This document shows positions 17,936-27,854 of a stretch of 64,000 bases of DNA, in pieces. Numbering within the stretch: the first letter of the stretch is position 1; the number at the start of each line of letters is the position of its first letter. The DNA comes from Stenotrophomonas maltophilia (GTDB lineage Bacteria > Pseudomonadota > Gammaproteobacteria > Xanthomonadales > Xanthomonadaceae): NCBI GenBank assembly GCA_900113425.1, contig FOZF01000002.1:885027-949026 (forward strand). The letters are read 5' to 3'. The position numbers and the translations under genes are program-made. The notes under the pieces were generated by a model. It was given only the letters and a program-made list of their open reading frames with translations. It was not told where the DNA came from and ran no database searches.

Positions 17936-19144
17936 TTACAGCGCCTCGAAAATGCCCGCCGCACCCATGCCGGTGCCGATGCACATCGTCACCATGCCGT
18001 ACTTCTGCTGGCGACGACGCAGGCCGTGCAGCAGGGTCGCGGTACGGATCGCGCCGGTGGCACCCAGCGGGTGGCCCAGGGCGATCGCACCGCCCAGCGG
18101 GTTGACCTTGTCCGGGTCCAGGCCGCAGTCACGGATCACCGCCAGCGACTGCGCGGCGAAGGCTTCATTGAGCTCGATCCAGTCCAGCTGATCCTGGTTC
18201 AGGCCGGCCTGCTTGAGTGCCTTCGGGATCGCGGCGATCGGGCCGATGCCCATCACTTCCGGGCGCACGCCGGCCACCGAGAAGCTGACGAAGCGCGCCA
18301 GCGGGGTCAGGCCGTAGTCCTTGATCGCCTGTTCCGACGCCAGCAGCACGGCGCCAGCGCCATCGCTCATCTGCGAGGAGTTGCCGGCAGTGACGGTGCC
18401 GCCGAACTGGCCGTTGCGGAACACCGGGCGCAGCTTGGCCAAGCCTTCGGCCGAGGAATCCGGGCGCGGGCCTTCGTCGGTATCGGCAACCTTGTTGCGG
18501 GTGATGATGCGCTGGCCATCGGCCAGGTCCGGCAGGTGCGAAACGATCTCGTACGGGCTGATCTCGTCCTTGAACTCGCCGTTCTGGATCGCAGCCATCG
18601 CCTTCTGGTGCGAGGCCAGGGCAAAGGCATCCTGCTCTTCGCGCGAGACCTTCCACTCTTCGGCCACCTTCTCGGCGGTGATGCCCATGCCGTAGGCGAT
18701 GGCCACATGGTCGTTGTCGAACACGCTCGGCGCCATCGCGATCTTGTTGCCCATCATCGGCACCATCGACATCGACTCGGTGCCGCCGGCCAGCATCAGG
18801 TCGGCGTTGCCCAGGCGGATCGCATCGGCGGCCTGTGCCACGGCCTGCAGGCCGGAGGAACAGAAGCGATTGACGGTCTGTGCCGCGATGGTGTTCGGCA
18901 GGCCGGCCAGCAGCACGCCGATGCGCGCCACGTTCATGCCCTGCTCGGCTTCCGGCATCGCGCAGCCGATGATCGCGTCATCGATGCGGTTGACGTCCAC
19001 GCCCGGCGCCTGCGCGACAACGCTGCGCAGCACGTGGGCAAGCATGTCGTCGGGACGGGTATTGCGGAACATGCCCTTGGGCGCCTTGCCCACCGGAGTA
19101 CGGGTGGCGGCGACGATGTAGGCGTCCTGGATTTGCTTGGTCAT
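17936..19144 (-). CDS. Acetyl-CoA C-acyltransferase (thiolase, FadA-type)
   Basis: A 402-residue thiolase cleaving 3-ketoacyl-CoA in fatty-acid beta-oxidation. The start [20 protein letters not shown] is typical; upstream sequence is non-coding. The nucleophilic Cys is in [18 protein letters not shown], near residue 90. The His motif is [17 protein letters not shown] and the second catalytic Cys is in [19 protein letters not shown] at the end. It lies 99 bases downstream of the hydratase/dehydrogenase gene on the same strand; together they encode the two halves of the trifunctional beta-oxidation complex. A PsrA-like regulator gene begins the cluster. Confidence 0.95.
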   Translation of the reverse strand: MTKQIQDAYIVAATRTPVGKAPKGMFRNTRPDDMLAHVLRSVVAQAPGVDVNRIDDAIIGCAMPEAEQGMNVARIGVLLAGLPNTIAAQTVNRFCSSGLQAVAQAADAIRLGNADLMLAGGTESMSMVPMMGNKIAMAPSVFDNDHVAIAYGMGITAEKVAEEWKVSREEQDAFALASHQKAMAAIQNGEFKDEISPYEIVSHLPDLADGQRIITRNKVADTDEGPRPDSSAEGLAKLRPVFRNGQFGGTVTAGNSSQMSDGAGAVLLASEQAIKDYGLTPLARFVSFSVAGVRPEVMGIGPIAAIPKALKQAGLNQDQLDWIELNEAFAAQSLAVIRDCGLDPDKVNPLGGAIALGHPLGATGAIRTATLLHGLRRRQQKYGMVTMCIGTGMGAAGIFEAL

Positions 19145-19243
19145 TGCAGTGATCTCTTGAAGTTTTTTGCCGGTGTGCCCACCGCGGTGGGCACCTACCA
19201 GAGGCAGAGGGATGCCGGCACGGAGGCGGGCATCCGCCATCAA

Positions 19244-21616
19244 TCAGTTGCGCAGCGGCTTGCCGGTCTTGAGCATGTGCGCGATGCGGGCCTGGGTCTT
19301 TTCCTGCTGGGCCAGTTCGACGAAGTGCTTGCGCTCCAGGGTCAGCAGCCACTCTTCATCGACCAGGGTGCCGCGATCGACCTTGCCGCCGCACAGCACG
19401 GTGGCGATGCGCTCGGCGATCTCGTAGTCGTACGGGCTGATGAAGCGGCCTTCCAGCATGTTGACCAGCATCATCTTGAAGGTGGCGATGCCGACGTCGC
19501 CGGCCACCTGGATGCGGCGTGCCGGCAGCGGCGGACGGTAGCCGGCTTCGGCCAGCGCGCGGGCTTCGGCCTTGGCGATGTACAGCGCCTCGTAGCTGTT
19601 GAACACCACCTTGTCGGTGCTGCGCAGCAAACCCAGTTCCTTGGCGTTGACCGCCGAGTTGGACACCTTGGCCATGGCCACGGTCTCGAAGGTCTTCTTC
19701 AGTTCGGCGAACACGTCGCCGCCCGGGCCGGCCGCCTGCGAGGCGCGCACGGCCAGTTCCTTCAGGCCGCCACCGGCCGGCAGCAGGCCGACGCCGGCTT
19801 CCACCAGGCCGATGTAGCTTTCCAGGAAGGCCACGGTCTTGGCGCTGTGCATTTGGAACTCGCAGCCACCGCCCAGGGCCAGGCCGCGCACGGCGGCCAC
19901 CACCGGTACCAGCGAGTACTTGATGCGCTGGCTGGTGCGCTGGAAGTTGGCGACCATCTGCTCGAACTGGTCGACCTTGCCAGCCTGCAGCAGGCCCAGG
20001 GCGCCGGCCAGATCGGCACCGGCGGAGAACGGTTCCTTCTGCTGCCAGATCACCAGGCCCTGGAAGTCCTTCTCGGCGCGCGAGACGCATTCCTGCAGGC
20101 CATCAAGCACCTGGTCGGAGACGGTGTTCATCTTGGTCTTGAAGCTGACCACGGCGATACCGTCGCCGTCGTGCCACATGCGCAGGCCATCGTTCTCGAA
20201 CACGGTCTCGCCCGGCGCGAACGTTTCGCCCAGCAGCGGATCCGGGAAGCGCTGGCGCTGGTATACCGGCAGCGACGAGCGCGGCAGCTTGGCGTTGCGC
20301 GACGGGCTGTAGCTGCCCTCGGCGGCGTGCACGCCGTCACGGCCATCGAAGACCCAGTCCGGCAGGGGGGCGTTGCTCATGCTCTTGCCGGCGACGATGT
20401 CATCGGCGATCCACTGCGCGACCTGCTTCCAGCCCGCGGCCTGCCAGGTCTCGAACGGGCCCAGCGACCAGCCGTAGCCCCAGCGGATCGCGAGATCGAC
20501 GTCGCGCGCGGTCTCGGCGATGTCGGCCAGGTGGTAGGCGCTGTAGTGGAACAGATCGCGGAAGGTCGCCCACAGGAACTGTGCCTGCGGATGCTGGCTC
20601 TCGCGCAGCTTGGCGAACTTCTCGGCCGGGTTCCTGATCTTCAGGATCTCGACCACCTCCGGTGCGGCGCTGCGGTCGGCCGGACGGTAGTCCTGCTTTT
20701 CCAGATCGAGCACGACGATGTCCTTGCCGACCTTGCGGAAGATGCCGGCACCGGTCTTCTGGCCCAGCGCGCCCTTGGCGATCAGCGCGTCCAGCCACTT
20801 GGGCGACTTGAAGAATTCGTGCCACGGGTCGTTCGGCAGGGTGTCGCCCATGGTCTTGATCACGTGCGCCATGGTGTCCAGGCCGACCACGTCGGAGGTG
20901 CGGTAGGTTGCCGACTTCGGGCGCCCGACCAGCGGGCCGGTCAGGCCATCGACTTCATCGAAGCCCAGGCCGAACTGCTGGGTGTGGTGGATGGTGGACA
21001 GGATCGAGAAGACGCCAATGCGATTGCCGATGAAGTTCGGGGTGTCCTTGGCGTACACCACGCCCTTGCCCAGGGTGGTGACCAGGAATTCTTCCAGGCC
21101 TTCCAGCACGGCGGCATCGGTGGTCGAGGCCGGGATCAGTTCGGCCAGGTGCATGTAGCGCGGCGGATTGAAGAAGTGCACGCCGCAGAAGCGGTGGCGC
21201 AGCTGTTCCGGCAGCACGTCAGCCAGCTTGTTGATGCCCAGGCCGGACGTATTGGACGCCAGCACGGCGTGATCGGCCACGAACGGGGCGATCTTCTTGT
21301 ACAGGTCCTGCTTCCAGTCCATGCGCTCGGCAATGGCCTCGATGATCAGGTCGCAGTCCTTCAGCTGCTCCAGCCCCGACTCGTAGTTGGCCGGGGTGAT
21401 CGCTTCGGCCAGCGACTTGCTGGCCAGCGGCGCCGGGCTGAGCTTGCCCAGGTTGGCGATCGCCTTCAGCACGATGCCATCGGCCGGACCTTCCTTGGCG
21501 GGCAGGTCGAACAGCACGGTGTCGACGCCGGCGTTGGTGAGGTGGGCGGCGATCTGGGCACCCATGACGCCGGCACCCAGCACGGCGGCGCGGCGGACTA
21601 GCAGGGAATTGGACAT
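19244..21616 (-). CDS. 3-hydroxyacyl-CoA dehydrogenase/enoyl-CoA hydratase fusion (FadN-like)
   Basis: A 790-residue two-function enzyme. The NAD-binding dehydrogenase domain is first (AAVLGAGVMGAQIAAHLTNA at residue 10), with LASNTSGLGI and HFFNPPRYMHLAELI. The crotonase/hydratase domain is C-terminal (from about 470, with GADLAGALGLLQAG and LALGGGCEFQMHSA, the oxyanion-hole Gly region). This order is the reverse of E. coli FadB and matches the FadN type. It hydrates enoyl-CoA and oxidises the 3-hydroxyacyl-CoA product in beta-oxidation. The thiolase gene follows; the TetR gene precedes it by 40 bases. Confidence 0.93.
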   Translation of the reverse strand: MSNSLLVRRAAVLGAGVMGAQIAAHLTNAGVDTVLFDLPAKEGPADGIVLKAIANLGKLSPAPLASKSLAEAITPANYESGLEQLKDCDLIIEAIAERMDWKQDLYKKIAPFVADHAVLASNTSGLGINKLADVLPEQLRHRFCGVHFFNPPRYMHLAELIPASTTDAAVLEGLEEFLVTTLGKGVVYAKDTPNFIGNRIGVFSILSTIHHTQQFGLGFDEVDGLTGPLVGRPKSATYRTSDVVGLDTMAHVIKTMGDTLPNDPWHEFFKSPKWLDALIAKGALGQKTGAGIFRKVGKDIVVLDLEKQDYRPADRSAAPEVVEILKIRNPAEKFAKLRESQHPQAQFLWATFRDLFHYSAYHLADIAETARDVDLAIRWGYGWSLGPFETWQAAGWKQVAQWIADDIVAGKSMSNAPLPDWVFDGRDGVHAAEGSYSPSRNAKLPRSSLPVYQRQRFPDPLLGETFAPGETVFENDGLRMWHDGDGIAVVSFKTKMNTVSDQVLDGLQECVSRAEKDFQGLVIWQQKEPFSAGADLAGALGLLQAGKVDQFEQMVANFQRTSQRIKYSLVPVVAAVRGLALGGGCEFQMHSAKTVAFLESYIGLVEAGVGLLPAGGGLKELAVRASQAAGPGGDVFAELKKTFETVAMAKVSNSAVNAKELGLLRSTDKVVFNSYEALYIAKAEARALAEAGYRPPLPARRIQVAGDVGIATFKMMLVNMLEGRFISPYDYEIAERIATVLCGGKVDRGTLVDEEWLLTLERKHFVELAQQEKTQARIAHMLKTGKPLRN

Positions 21617-21656
21617 GGTGTAAGGGCCTTTGTTGGTCAGCAGTTACTGGGTGGAA

Positions 21657-22313
21657 TCAGGCGGAGACGGGCAGGGCGCTGCCGCTGCGTGCGGCGGCGC
21701 GGAACCCGGCTTCGGCGAAATGGATGAGCTCGTGGGCCGCCTGGGCACGATGCGCCGCCTCGGTGACACCGGCGGGACGCTTGATCAGCCCGAAATCGGC
21801 CATGGCGTAGGTGAGCGAGCCGGCCAGGAAATCCAGCCGCCAGTACAGCTCTTCCTTGCTCAGGTCGGGCACGCACTCGGCGATGGCCTTGCCGAACGCA
21901 CGCAGCACGTGGCCGTAGTGGTCGGACAGGAACTTGCGCAGGTTGTCGTTCTTCTCGGCGTAGGCGCGGGCGATCACGCGGACGAAGGCGCCGCCGCTCT
22001 GGCGGTCTTGGGCCAGCGCCAGCGCCGGCTCCACGAAGGCGGCCAGCACCGGGCGCAGTTCACCGGGGTGTTCGCTGCGGGCGCGTTCGAGCTGGGCCAT
22101 GCGGGCGCCGGTCATCTCGTCCATGCGACGGCGGAATACCTCGTTGACCAGGTTTTCCTTGGAACCGAAGTGGTAGTTGACGGCGGCGATGTTGACGTCG
22201 GCCTGGCTGGTGACCTGGCGCAGCGACGTGCCGGCAAAGCCGTGCAGGGCGAACAGCTCCTCCGCGGCACCGAGGATCCGGTCCTTGGTCGAGAAGTGGG
22301 CGGGCTTGGCCAT
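21657..22313 (-). CDS. psrA: PsrA-like TetR fatty-acid-responsive repressor
   Basis: A 218-residue TetR-family regulator. The start MAKPAHFSTKDRIL is chosen over an upstream in-frame start that would run through the operator. The helix-turn-helix is TSLRQVTSQADVNIAAVNYHFGSKENLV, very close to PsrA of Pseudomonas, which binds long-chain fatty acids or acyl-CoA. A perfect dyad TCAAAC-GATT-GTTTGA lies 18 bases upstream and matches the PsrA consensus, so autorepression is likely. The beta-oxidation genes downstream on the same strand are the probable regulon. Identity as PsrA is inferred from sequence and operator. Confidence 0.88.
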   Translation of the reverse strand: MAKPAHFSTKDRILGAAEELFALHGFAGTSLRQVTSQADVNIAAVNYHFGSKENLVNEVFRRRMDEMTGARMAQLERARSEHPGELRPVLAAFVEPALALAQDRQSGGAFVRVIARAYAEKNDNLRKFLSDHYGHVLRAFGKAIAECVPDLSKEELYWRLDFLAGSLTYAMADFGLIKRPAGVTEAAHRAQAAHELIHFAEAGFRAAARSGSALPVSA

Positions 22314-22330
22314 CGGCAGGCGGACCTTAA

Positions 22331-22346
22331 TCAAACGATTGTTTGA
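22331..22346 (-). promoter_or_regulatory. PsrA-type operator
   Basis: Perfect inverted repeat TCAAACGATTGTTTGA, matching the PsrA consensus (C/G)AAAC-N2-4-GTTTG(C/G). On the minus strand a possible -10 (TAGTAT, 22351-22346) abuts it, so bound repressor would block the beta-oxidation/psrA promoter. Confidence 0.8.
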
Positions 22347-22553
22347 TACTAGAACCAGACGGTAGCGTATGGCATTTTGCAGTGCAGCAAAACGCGGGAG
22401 CCGGTCAGATTTCACTCAGGTGGGTGAATGGGGGACAGCCGGGGGCGGATCCCCGCAGGGGCTCTGCCCCCGGCGCCACGAGCCGCCAGCCAGGGGCGCA
22501 CTACCACCGCGCCGCTTTATCTTTTACAATTCGCCTACGTTTATCAGGCTAAG

Positions 22554-22578
22554 CCCGCGTTCCGACGCGGGTTTTTTT
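22554..22578 (+). terminator. Terminator-like hairpin in the ndk leader
   Basis: CCCGCGT-TCCG-ACGCGGG (7-bp stem) followed by seven T, 49 bases ahead of the ndk start and with no gene before it on this strand. It may end a short transcript or act as an attenuator. Confidence 0.75.
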
Positions 22579-22626
22579 CATGTACCCTTCGGGCCATCAG
22601 CGGCCCGATTCCATTGGAGACATCCC

Positions 22627-23052
22627 ATGGCGCTGGAGCGCACCCTTTCGATCATCAAGCCGGACGCCGTTGCCAAGAACGTCATCGGCGAAATCTACGC
22701 CCGCTTTGAAAAGGCCGGCCTGAAGGTCGTCGCCGCCAAGTACAAGCAGCTGTCGCGCCGTGAAGCCGAAGGCTTCTACGCCGTGCACCGCGAGCGTCCG
22801 TTCTTCAACGCCCTGGTCGAGTTCATGATCTCCGGCCCGGTGATGATCCAGGCCCTGGAAGGCGAGAACGCCGTGCTGGCCCACCGCGACCTGCTGGGCG
22901 CCACCAACCCGAAGGAAGCCGCGCCGGGCACCATCCGCGCCGACTTCGCTGAATCCATCGATGCCAATGCCGCCCACGGCTCGGACTCGGTCGAGAATGC
23001 CGCGATCGAAATCGCCTACTTCTTCGCCGCGACCGAAGTCGTCTCGCGCTGA
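22627..23052 (+). CDS. ndk: Nucleoside diphosphate kinase
   Basis: A 141-residue NDP kinase that balances nucleoside triphosphate pools by phosphohistidine transfer. The start [18 protein letters not shown] is standard, with a good GGAGA ribosome site. The active-site histidine is in [16 protein letters not shown] context, preceded by ANAAHGSDS (His of the H-G-S-D signature). [14 protein letters not shown] and [18 protein letters not shown] are further hallmarks. rlmN begins 10 bases after the stop, a conserved pairing. Confidence 0.98.
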   Translation: MALERTLSIIKPDAVAKNVIGEIYARFEKAGLKVVAAKYKQLSRREAEGFYAVHRERPFFNALVEFMISGPVMIQALEGENAVLAHRDLLGATNPKEAAPGTIRADFAESIDANAAHGSDSVENAAIEIAYFFAATEVVSR

Positions 23053-23062
23053 GAGTGATGCC

Positions 23063-24268
23063 GTGAACGAGGTCGTACAGACACCCGCCATCCAGCCGCT
23101 GCCGAAGTCGGCACCCACGGCCGGCAAGCAGAACCTGCTCGACCTCGATCGCGCGGGCCTGGAGACGTTTTTCGTCGAGGTTCTCGGCGAGAAGAAGTTC
23201 CGTGCCCACCAGGTGATGAAGTGGATCCACCACCGCTACGTCACCGATTTCGATGAGATGACCGATCTCGGCAAGGTCCTGCGCGCCAAGCTGCAGGATC
23301 ATGCCGAGGTCGTCGTTCCCAACATCGTGTTCGACAAGCCCTCCGCCGACGGCACCCACAAGTGGCTGCTGGCGATGGGCGTGGATGGCAAGAACGCCAT
23401 CGAGACCGTGTACATCCCGGACAAGACCCGCGGCACGCTGTGCGTGTCCTCGCAGGTCGGCTGCGGGCTGAACTGCACGTTCTGCTCCACTGCCACCCAG
23501 GGCTTCAACCGCAACCTGACCACCGCCGAGATCATCGGCCAGGTGTGGGTGGCTGCGCGCCACCTGGGCAACGTGCCGCACCAGATGCGCCGTCTCACCA
23601 ACGTGGTGATGATGGGCATGGGCGAGCCGCTGATGAATTTCGACAACGTCGTGCGTGCCATGAGCGTGATGCGCGACGATCTGGGCTATGGCCTGGCGAA
23701 CAAGCGCGTGACGCTGTCCACGTCCGGCCTGGTGCCGCAGATCGACCGCCTGTCCAGCGAGAGTGATGTCTCCCTGGCGGTGTCGCTGCACGCGCCGAAC
23801 GACGAACTGCGCGAGACGCTGGTGCCGCTCAACAAGAAGTACCCGATCGCCGAGCTGATGGCCTCGTGCGCGCGCTACCTGCGCGCCAACAAGCGTCGCG
23901 AGTCGGTGACCTTCGAATACACCCTGATGAAGGGCATCAACGACCAGCCCGAGCATGCCCGCCAGCTGGCCCGGCTGATGCGCCAGTTCGACAACGCGGT
24001 GCAGGCCAAGGACTCGGGCAAGGTCAACCTGATCCCGTTCAATCCGTTCCCGGGCACCCGTTACGAGCGTTCCGAGGAAGCCGACATCCGCGCGTTCCAG
24101 AAGATCCTGCTCGACAGCAACGTGCTGACGATGGTCCGCCGCACGCGCGGCGATGACATCGACGCCGCCTGTGGCCAGCTCAAGGGCCAGGTGATGGACC
24201 GCACCCGCCGCCAGGCGGAGTTCAACAAGACGCTGCAGGCGGGGAAGGGGAGCGATGCGGCCGCCTGA
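23063..24268 (+). CDS. rlmN: Dual-specificity RNA methyltransferase RlmN
   Basis: A 401-residue radical-SAM enzyme methylating C2 of A2503 in 23S rRNA and A37 of some tRNAs. The iron-sulfur motif is [19 protein letters not shown] (CxxxCxxC), the Gly-rich SAM segment [16 protein letters not shown] follows, and the C-terminal catalytic Cys is in [23 protein letters not shown] start (GTGAACGAG) lies 10 bases after ndk; the frame extends upstream inside ndk but without RlmN similarity. The 3' end overlaps pilF by 14 bases. Confidence 0.96.
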   Translation: MNEVVQTPAIQPLPKSAPTAGKQNLLDLDRAGLETFFVEVLGEKKFRAHQVMKWIHHRYVTDFDEMTDLGKVLRAKLQDHAEVVVPNIVFDKPSADGTHKWLLAMGVDGKNAIETVYIPDKTRGTLCVSSQVGCGLNCTFCSTATQGFNRNLTTAEIIGQVWVAARHLGNVPHQMRRLTNVVMMGMGEPLMNFDNVVRAMSVMRDDLGYGLANKRVTLSTSGLVPQIDRLSSESDVSLAVSLHAPNDELRETLVPLNKKYPIAELMASCARYLRANKRRESVTFEYTLMKGINDQPEHARQLARLMRQFDNAVQAKDSGKVNLIPFNPFPGTRYERSEEADIRAFQKILLDSNVLTMVRRTRGDDIDAACGQLKGQVMDRTRRQAEFNKTLQAGKGSDAAA

Positions 24269-25040
24269 CCGCTTCTGGCTGGCGCTGCTTGCGGGCGTGC
24301 TGGCCATGGCGGTCAGTGCCTGCTCCTCCACGCCCAAGGGCCGGCTCGGTCCCAGCGAAGCGCCGGTCTATTCGGTGCGCGACCCGGACGGCGTGCGTCG
24401 CCAGGTGCGCGTGAACGATCTGCTGGTGCTGGCCTCGCGGGACATGCAGCTGGGCAATCTGGACGGTGCCGAGAGCAAGGCCCGCCAGGTGCTGAAGCTG
24501 CAGCCCGACGAGCCCGACGCCCTGGTCCTGCTGGCCGGCATCGATGACCGCCGCGGCCGCACCCGGCAGGCGGGCGAAGGCTTCCGCAGGGCCGCAGAGC
24601 TGGCCCCGCAGCGCGGTGACGTACTCAATAACTATGGTGCTTGGCTCTGCCAGCAGGGGCAGGCCGCCGAGTCGCTGGTGTGGTTCGATCGTGCGCTGCA
24701 GGCGCCGGGCTATGCCACGCCGGCCGAGGCGCAGGCCAACGCAGGGGGCTGTGCGCTCGACGCGGGGCAGCCCGAGCGGGCCGAGCGCGACCTGCGTGCC
24801 GCACTCGCGGTGGCTCCGGCCAACCCGGTCGCCCTGGAGGCGATGGCCCAGCTGAGCTTCCGCCAGGGCCGCTACATGGAGGCCCGGGCCTTCGCCGAGC
24901 GCAGGATTTCGGCTGCACCCGCAACACGTTCCGTGTTACAACTTGCGTCTCAAATCGAGGCGCGGCTGGGCGATCACGCAGCATCCGATCGCTATCTGCA
25001 GCGGATTCGACAGGAATTTCCGCAGGATGCGGGCTCCTAA
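24255..25040 (+). CDS. pilF: Type IV pilus biogenesis lipoprotein PilF/PilW
   Basis: A 261-residue outer-membrane lipoprotein with TPR repeats that helps the PilQ secretin assemble. The signal peptide ends in the lipobox AVSACSS (Cys about residue 23). TPR-like repeats run from about 55 to 250, for example [20 protein letters not shown] and [20 protein letters not shown]. The gene overlaps the 3' end of rlmN and is followed by the RodZ-like gene, the classic rlmN-pilF-rodZ order. Confidence 0.93.
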   Translation: MRPPDRFWLALLAGVLAMAVSACSSTPKGRLGPSEAPVYSVRDPDGVRRQVRVNDLLVLASRDMQLGNLDGAESKARQVLKLQPDEPDALVLLAGIDDRRGRTRQAGEGFRRAAELAPQRGDVLNNYGAWLCQQGQAAESLVWFDRALQAPGYATPAEAQANAGGCALDAGQPERAERDLRAALAVAPANPVALEAMAQLSFRQGRYMEARAFAERRISAAPATRSVLQLASQIEARLGDHAASDRYLQRIRQEFPQDAGS

Positions 25041-25058
25041 CTCCAGGGTTGATGCATT

Positions 25059-25928
25059 GTGATTGATGACCAGACTGTGAGCGCTCTCGAGACTGCGGCC
25101 GGCTGTGGCACTCGCCTTCGCCAGGCCCGCGAGGCGGCCGGACTGACCCTTGACGACGTCGGACAGCGGCTGCGTATGCCGGTCCAGGTGGTCAGGTCGC
25201 TGGAAGAAGAACAGTGGCAGAAGCTCGGTGCGCCGGTGTTCGTCCGCGGCCAGCTGCGCAGCTATGCGCGCCTGCTGAACGTGGATGTGAGCGAACTGCT
25301 GGAGCAGGCCCAGGTGGGCCCGGTGGTCCCGCCGACCCTGGTCAGCCATACCCATACGCCGCGTGCGCGCCGGATCGCCGAGAACCTCGGCCGGCGCGTG
25401 CTGTATGTCGGCATCACCGCGGTGCTGGCCGTGCCGGTGTGGTTCGCCACGCGCGGCCATTTCGATGCCGGCACGCCGTCGCCGAACACCGCCTCGCTGG
25501 ACGTGATCCCGGCGACCGTGCCGGTCACCCCCGCCGCCGAAGGCACCGAGCCGGTGGCATCGACGGAGGCCTCGGTGGCGTCCACCGCCAAGCCGGCCGC
25601 GACCCCCTACGTCGCCTCGCTGGCGCCGGTCCCGCGTCCGGCCTCTGCCGCAGCGGGTGTCGGCACCACCCTGGACATGCAGTTCAATGGCGACAGCTGG
25701 GTCGACATCGGCGGCCCCGATGGCAGCACCGTCGAGAAGGCGCTGATCCGGTCCGGCGAGAGCCGCAGCTTCACCCCGGGCCAGGTGACCCGGGTCACCT
25801 TGGGCAACGCCTCGGCGGTCCAGGTTCAGCAGAACGGCGCTATCGTCGATCTGGCGCCCTACCAGCGAGCCAACGTGGCACGCTTTCAGGTATCCTCTGA
25901 AGGCTCCGTGGTCCCGGTTTCGCACTGA
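25059..25928 (+). CDS. rodZ: RodZ-like helix-turn-helix membrane protein
   Basis: A 289-residue protein with the RodZ layout. A cytoplasmic Xre-type helix-turn-helix (CGTRLRQAREAAGLTLDDVG to FVRGQLRSYARLLNVDV, residues 16-80) is followed by a basic stretch and one transmembrane helix (near 120-135). A Pro/Thr/Ala-rich periplasmic linker leads to a C-terminal DUF4115 domain with MQFNGDSWVDIGGPDGS. In E. coli RodZ links MreB to the cell-wall elongation machinery. The start is GTG at 25059, 18 bases after pilF. It is somewhat shorter than E. coli RodZ. ispG and hisS, often next, are not found here. Confidence 0.88.
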   Translation: MIDDQTVSALETAAGCGTRLRQAREAAGLTLDDVGQRLRMPVQVVRSLEEEQWQKLGAPVFVRGQLRSYARLLNVDVSELLEQAQVGPVVPPTLVSHTHTPRARRIAENLGRRVLYVGITAVLAVPVWFATRGHFDAGTPSPNTASLDVIPATVPVTPAAEGTEPVASTEASVASTAKPAATPYVASLAPVPRPASAAAGVGTTLDMQFNGDSWVDIGGPDGSTVEKALIRSGESRSFTPGQVTRVTLGNASAVQVQQNGAIVDLAPYQRANVARFQVSSEGSVVPVSH

Positions 25929-25992
25929 GGCGCGGTTTCACCACCTTCGATAATCCCAATGGTCCCTCCCGATGGGCGGGGCGAGAGTACGC

Positions 25993-26631
25993 ATGGCGAT
26001 CGACGATCTGCTCGACGAGCACGAACAAAGTGAACGCGTCCGCAGCTGGCTGCGGAAGAATGGCGCCAGCATCATCGGTGGCGTGGCCATCGCCATCGGC
26101 GCCATCGCCGGCTGGCAGTGGTGGCAGACGCAGCAGGGCGGCAAGCTGGCCTCGGCCAATGTCGAATACCAGAAGGCACTGGTGGGTCTGCAGCAGAACA
26201 AGCTCGACGACGCCGCCAAGGCGGTGAAGGCGCTCGAAGCCGGCCCCTCCAGCATCTACGGCGACCTCGCGGCGCTGCAGCTGGCCAAGGCCCAGGTCGA
26301 CGCCGGCAAGAACGAAGAAGCCCTGGCGACGCTGCGCAGCGTGAAGGTCGAAGGTGACCTGCAGCGCGTGGTCGACCAGCGCGTGGCCCGCCTGCTGGTC
26401 GCTACCGGCAAGGCCGACGAGGCCATCTCCCTGCTGGGCAGCGCCACCGACAGCGGCAGCCTGGAGATCCACGGCGATGCGCTGATGGCCCAGGGCAAGC
26501 GTGATGCCGCCCGCGAACAGTACGAGAAGGCGTTGAAGACGCTGGACGTGGCGGCGCCGCAGCGGCGCCTGCTGGAAACCAAGGTTATGGACGCCGGCGG
26601 CACCGTCGCCGCCCCTGCGGAGTCGGTTTGA
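25993..26631 (+). CDS. YfgM-like TPR protein (SecYEG ancillary)
   Basis: A 212-residue inner-membrane-anchored protein. A short cytoplasmic segment MAIDDLLDEHEQSERVRSWL is followed by one transmembrane helix (GASIIGGVAIAIGAIAGWQ, residues 24-42) and a periplasmic TPR domain. This matches YfgM, which partners PpiD at the Sec translocon in E. coli. The ATG at 25993 is preferred to one 21 bases upstream, because the MAIDDLLDEHEQ start is family-typical. The stop overlaps bamB by one base (TGATG). Confidence 0.92.
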   Translation: MAIDDLLDEHEQSERVRSWLRKNGASIIGGVAIAIGAIAGWQWWQTQQGGKLASANVEYQKALVGLQQNKLDDAAKAVKALEAGPSSIYGDLAALQLAKAQVDAGKNEEALATLRSVKVEGDLQRVVDQRVARLLVATGKADEAISLLGSATDSGSLEIHGDALMAQGKRDAAREQYEKALKTLDVAAPQRRLLETKVMDAGGTVAAPAESV

Positions 26632-27839
26632 TGAGTCAGAAGGTCATGATCACCCGCGTCGCCACCGTGCTGCTGCTCGGCGTGGCGCTGTCCGGCTGCA
26701 GCACCATGAAGGGCTGGTTCGCTGGCAAGGACGCGGAAGCGAAGAAGGCGCAGGAGCCGGCCGAACTGGTCAAGTTCGAGCCGACCCTGAAGGTCAACAA
26801 GGCCTGGTCGGTCAATCTGGGCAAGGGTGAGCGTCGCATCGGCGTGCGCCAGGGCCCGGCGGTGGCCAACGGCCACGTGTTCGCTGCGGCGATCACCGGT
26901 GGCGTGCACGCCATCGACCTGCAGACCGGCAAGAAGGTCTGGACCTGGGAACCGAAGAAGGAAAAGAAGAAGGACAAGCTGCGCCTGTCCGGTGGCCCGG
27001 GTGTCGGCGAGAACCTCGTCGTGATCGGCACGCTTGACGGCCAGGTCATCGCGCTGGACATCAATGACGGCAGCGAGAAGTGGCGCGCCCGCGTGCCCGG
27101 CGAAGTGATCGCCGCGCCGGCAGTGGCCCAGGGCATGGTGTTCGTGCGCAGCAACGATGGCCGCGTCACCGCCTTCGACGTGGGCAACGGCACCCAGCGC
27201 TGGTTCAACCCGAGCGAACTGCCGGCGCTGACCGTGCGTGGCAATGCGCCGGTGGTGACCGGTCCGGGCGTGCTGTTCATCGGCAAGGATGACGGCGCCA
27301 TCGCCGCCCTGGCCATGCAGGATGGCCGCACCCTGTGGGAACAGAACGTGGGCAGCGCCGAAGGGCGCACCGAGCTGGAGCGCATGGCCGACATCGACGG
27401 TGCACCGGTGCTCGATGGCAACACGCTGTTCGTGAGCAGCTTCAAGAACCAGACGATGGCCATCGAAGGCCCGACCGGTCGCCCGCTGTGGGCGCGCGAC
27501 CACGGCGGTGCCGGTGGCGTGGCGGTCTCGTCGGGCAATGTGTTCGTCACTGACAACAAGGGTGGCGTGTTCGGCCTGGACAAGGCCAGTGGCGCGGCGA
27601 TGTGGTCGCAGACCGGGCTCGCCCGGCGCCTGCTGACCGGCCCGGCACTGCACGGCGACTACGTGGTGGTCGGTGACTACAAGGGATACGTGCACTGGCT
27701 GCAGACGTCCGATGGCGCGATGGCGGCGCGGGCCAAGAGCGGCGGTGAAGCTCTGCTGGCCCAGCCGATCGTCGTCGACGGGGTGCTGCTGGTGCAGAAC
27801 GTGGATGGCAAGCTGACCGCCTTCCGGTTGGCAAATTAA
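26631..27839 (+). CDS. bamB: Outer-membrane assembly lipoprotein BamB
   Basis: A 402-residue eight-bladed PQQ/WD-like beta-propeller lipoprotein of the BAM complex. The signal peptide ends in VALSGCSTMKGWF (lipobox Cys near residue 23). Repeating propeller strands such as GVHAIDLQTGKKVWTWEPK, GQVIALDINDGSEKWRARVP and GRVTAFDVGNGTQRWFN are evident. It binds BamA and aids insertion of outer-membrane beta-barrels. It overlaps the YfgM-like gene and is followed by der after 15 bases, a widely conserved trio. Confidence 0.96.
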   Translation: MSQKVMITRVATVLLLGVALSGCSTMKGWFAGKDAEAKKAQEPAELVKFEPTLKVNKAWSVNLGKGERRIGVRQGPAVANGHVFAAAITGGVHAIDLQTGKKVWTWEPKKEKKKDKLRLSGGPGVGENLVVIGTLDGQVIALDINDGSEKWRARVPGEVIAAPAVAQGMVFVRSNDGRVTAFDVGNGTQRWFNPSELPALTVRGNAPVVTGPGVLFIGKDDGAIAALAMQDGRTLWEQNVGSAEGRTELERMADIDGAPVLDGNTLFVSSFKNQTMAIEGPTGRPLWARDHGGAGGVAVSSGNVFVTDNKGGVFGLDKASGAAMWSQTGLARRLLTGPALHGDYVVVGDYKGYVHWLQTSDGAMAARAKSGGEALLAQPIVVDGVLLVQNVDGKLTAFRLAN

Positions 27840-27854
27840 TACGGAGTAATCGCG

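Noticed and set aside
17611..17984. Small frames across the galU-thiolase gap
   Set aside because: They run through the terminator, the dispersed palindrome and the 28-bp inverted repeat, so they reflect repeat DNA.
18026..21601. 1,191-residue plus-strand open frame opposite the beta-oxidation genes
   Set aside because: It is an antisense shadow of two well-supported enzymes, rich in His, Gln, Gly and Arg, with no family motif; GC-rich third positions keep it open.
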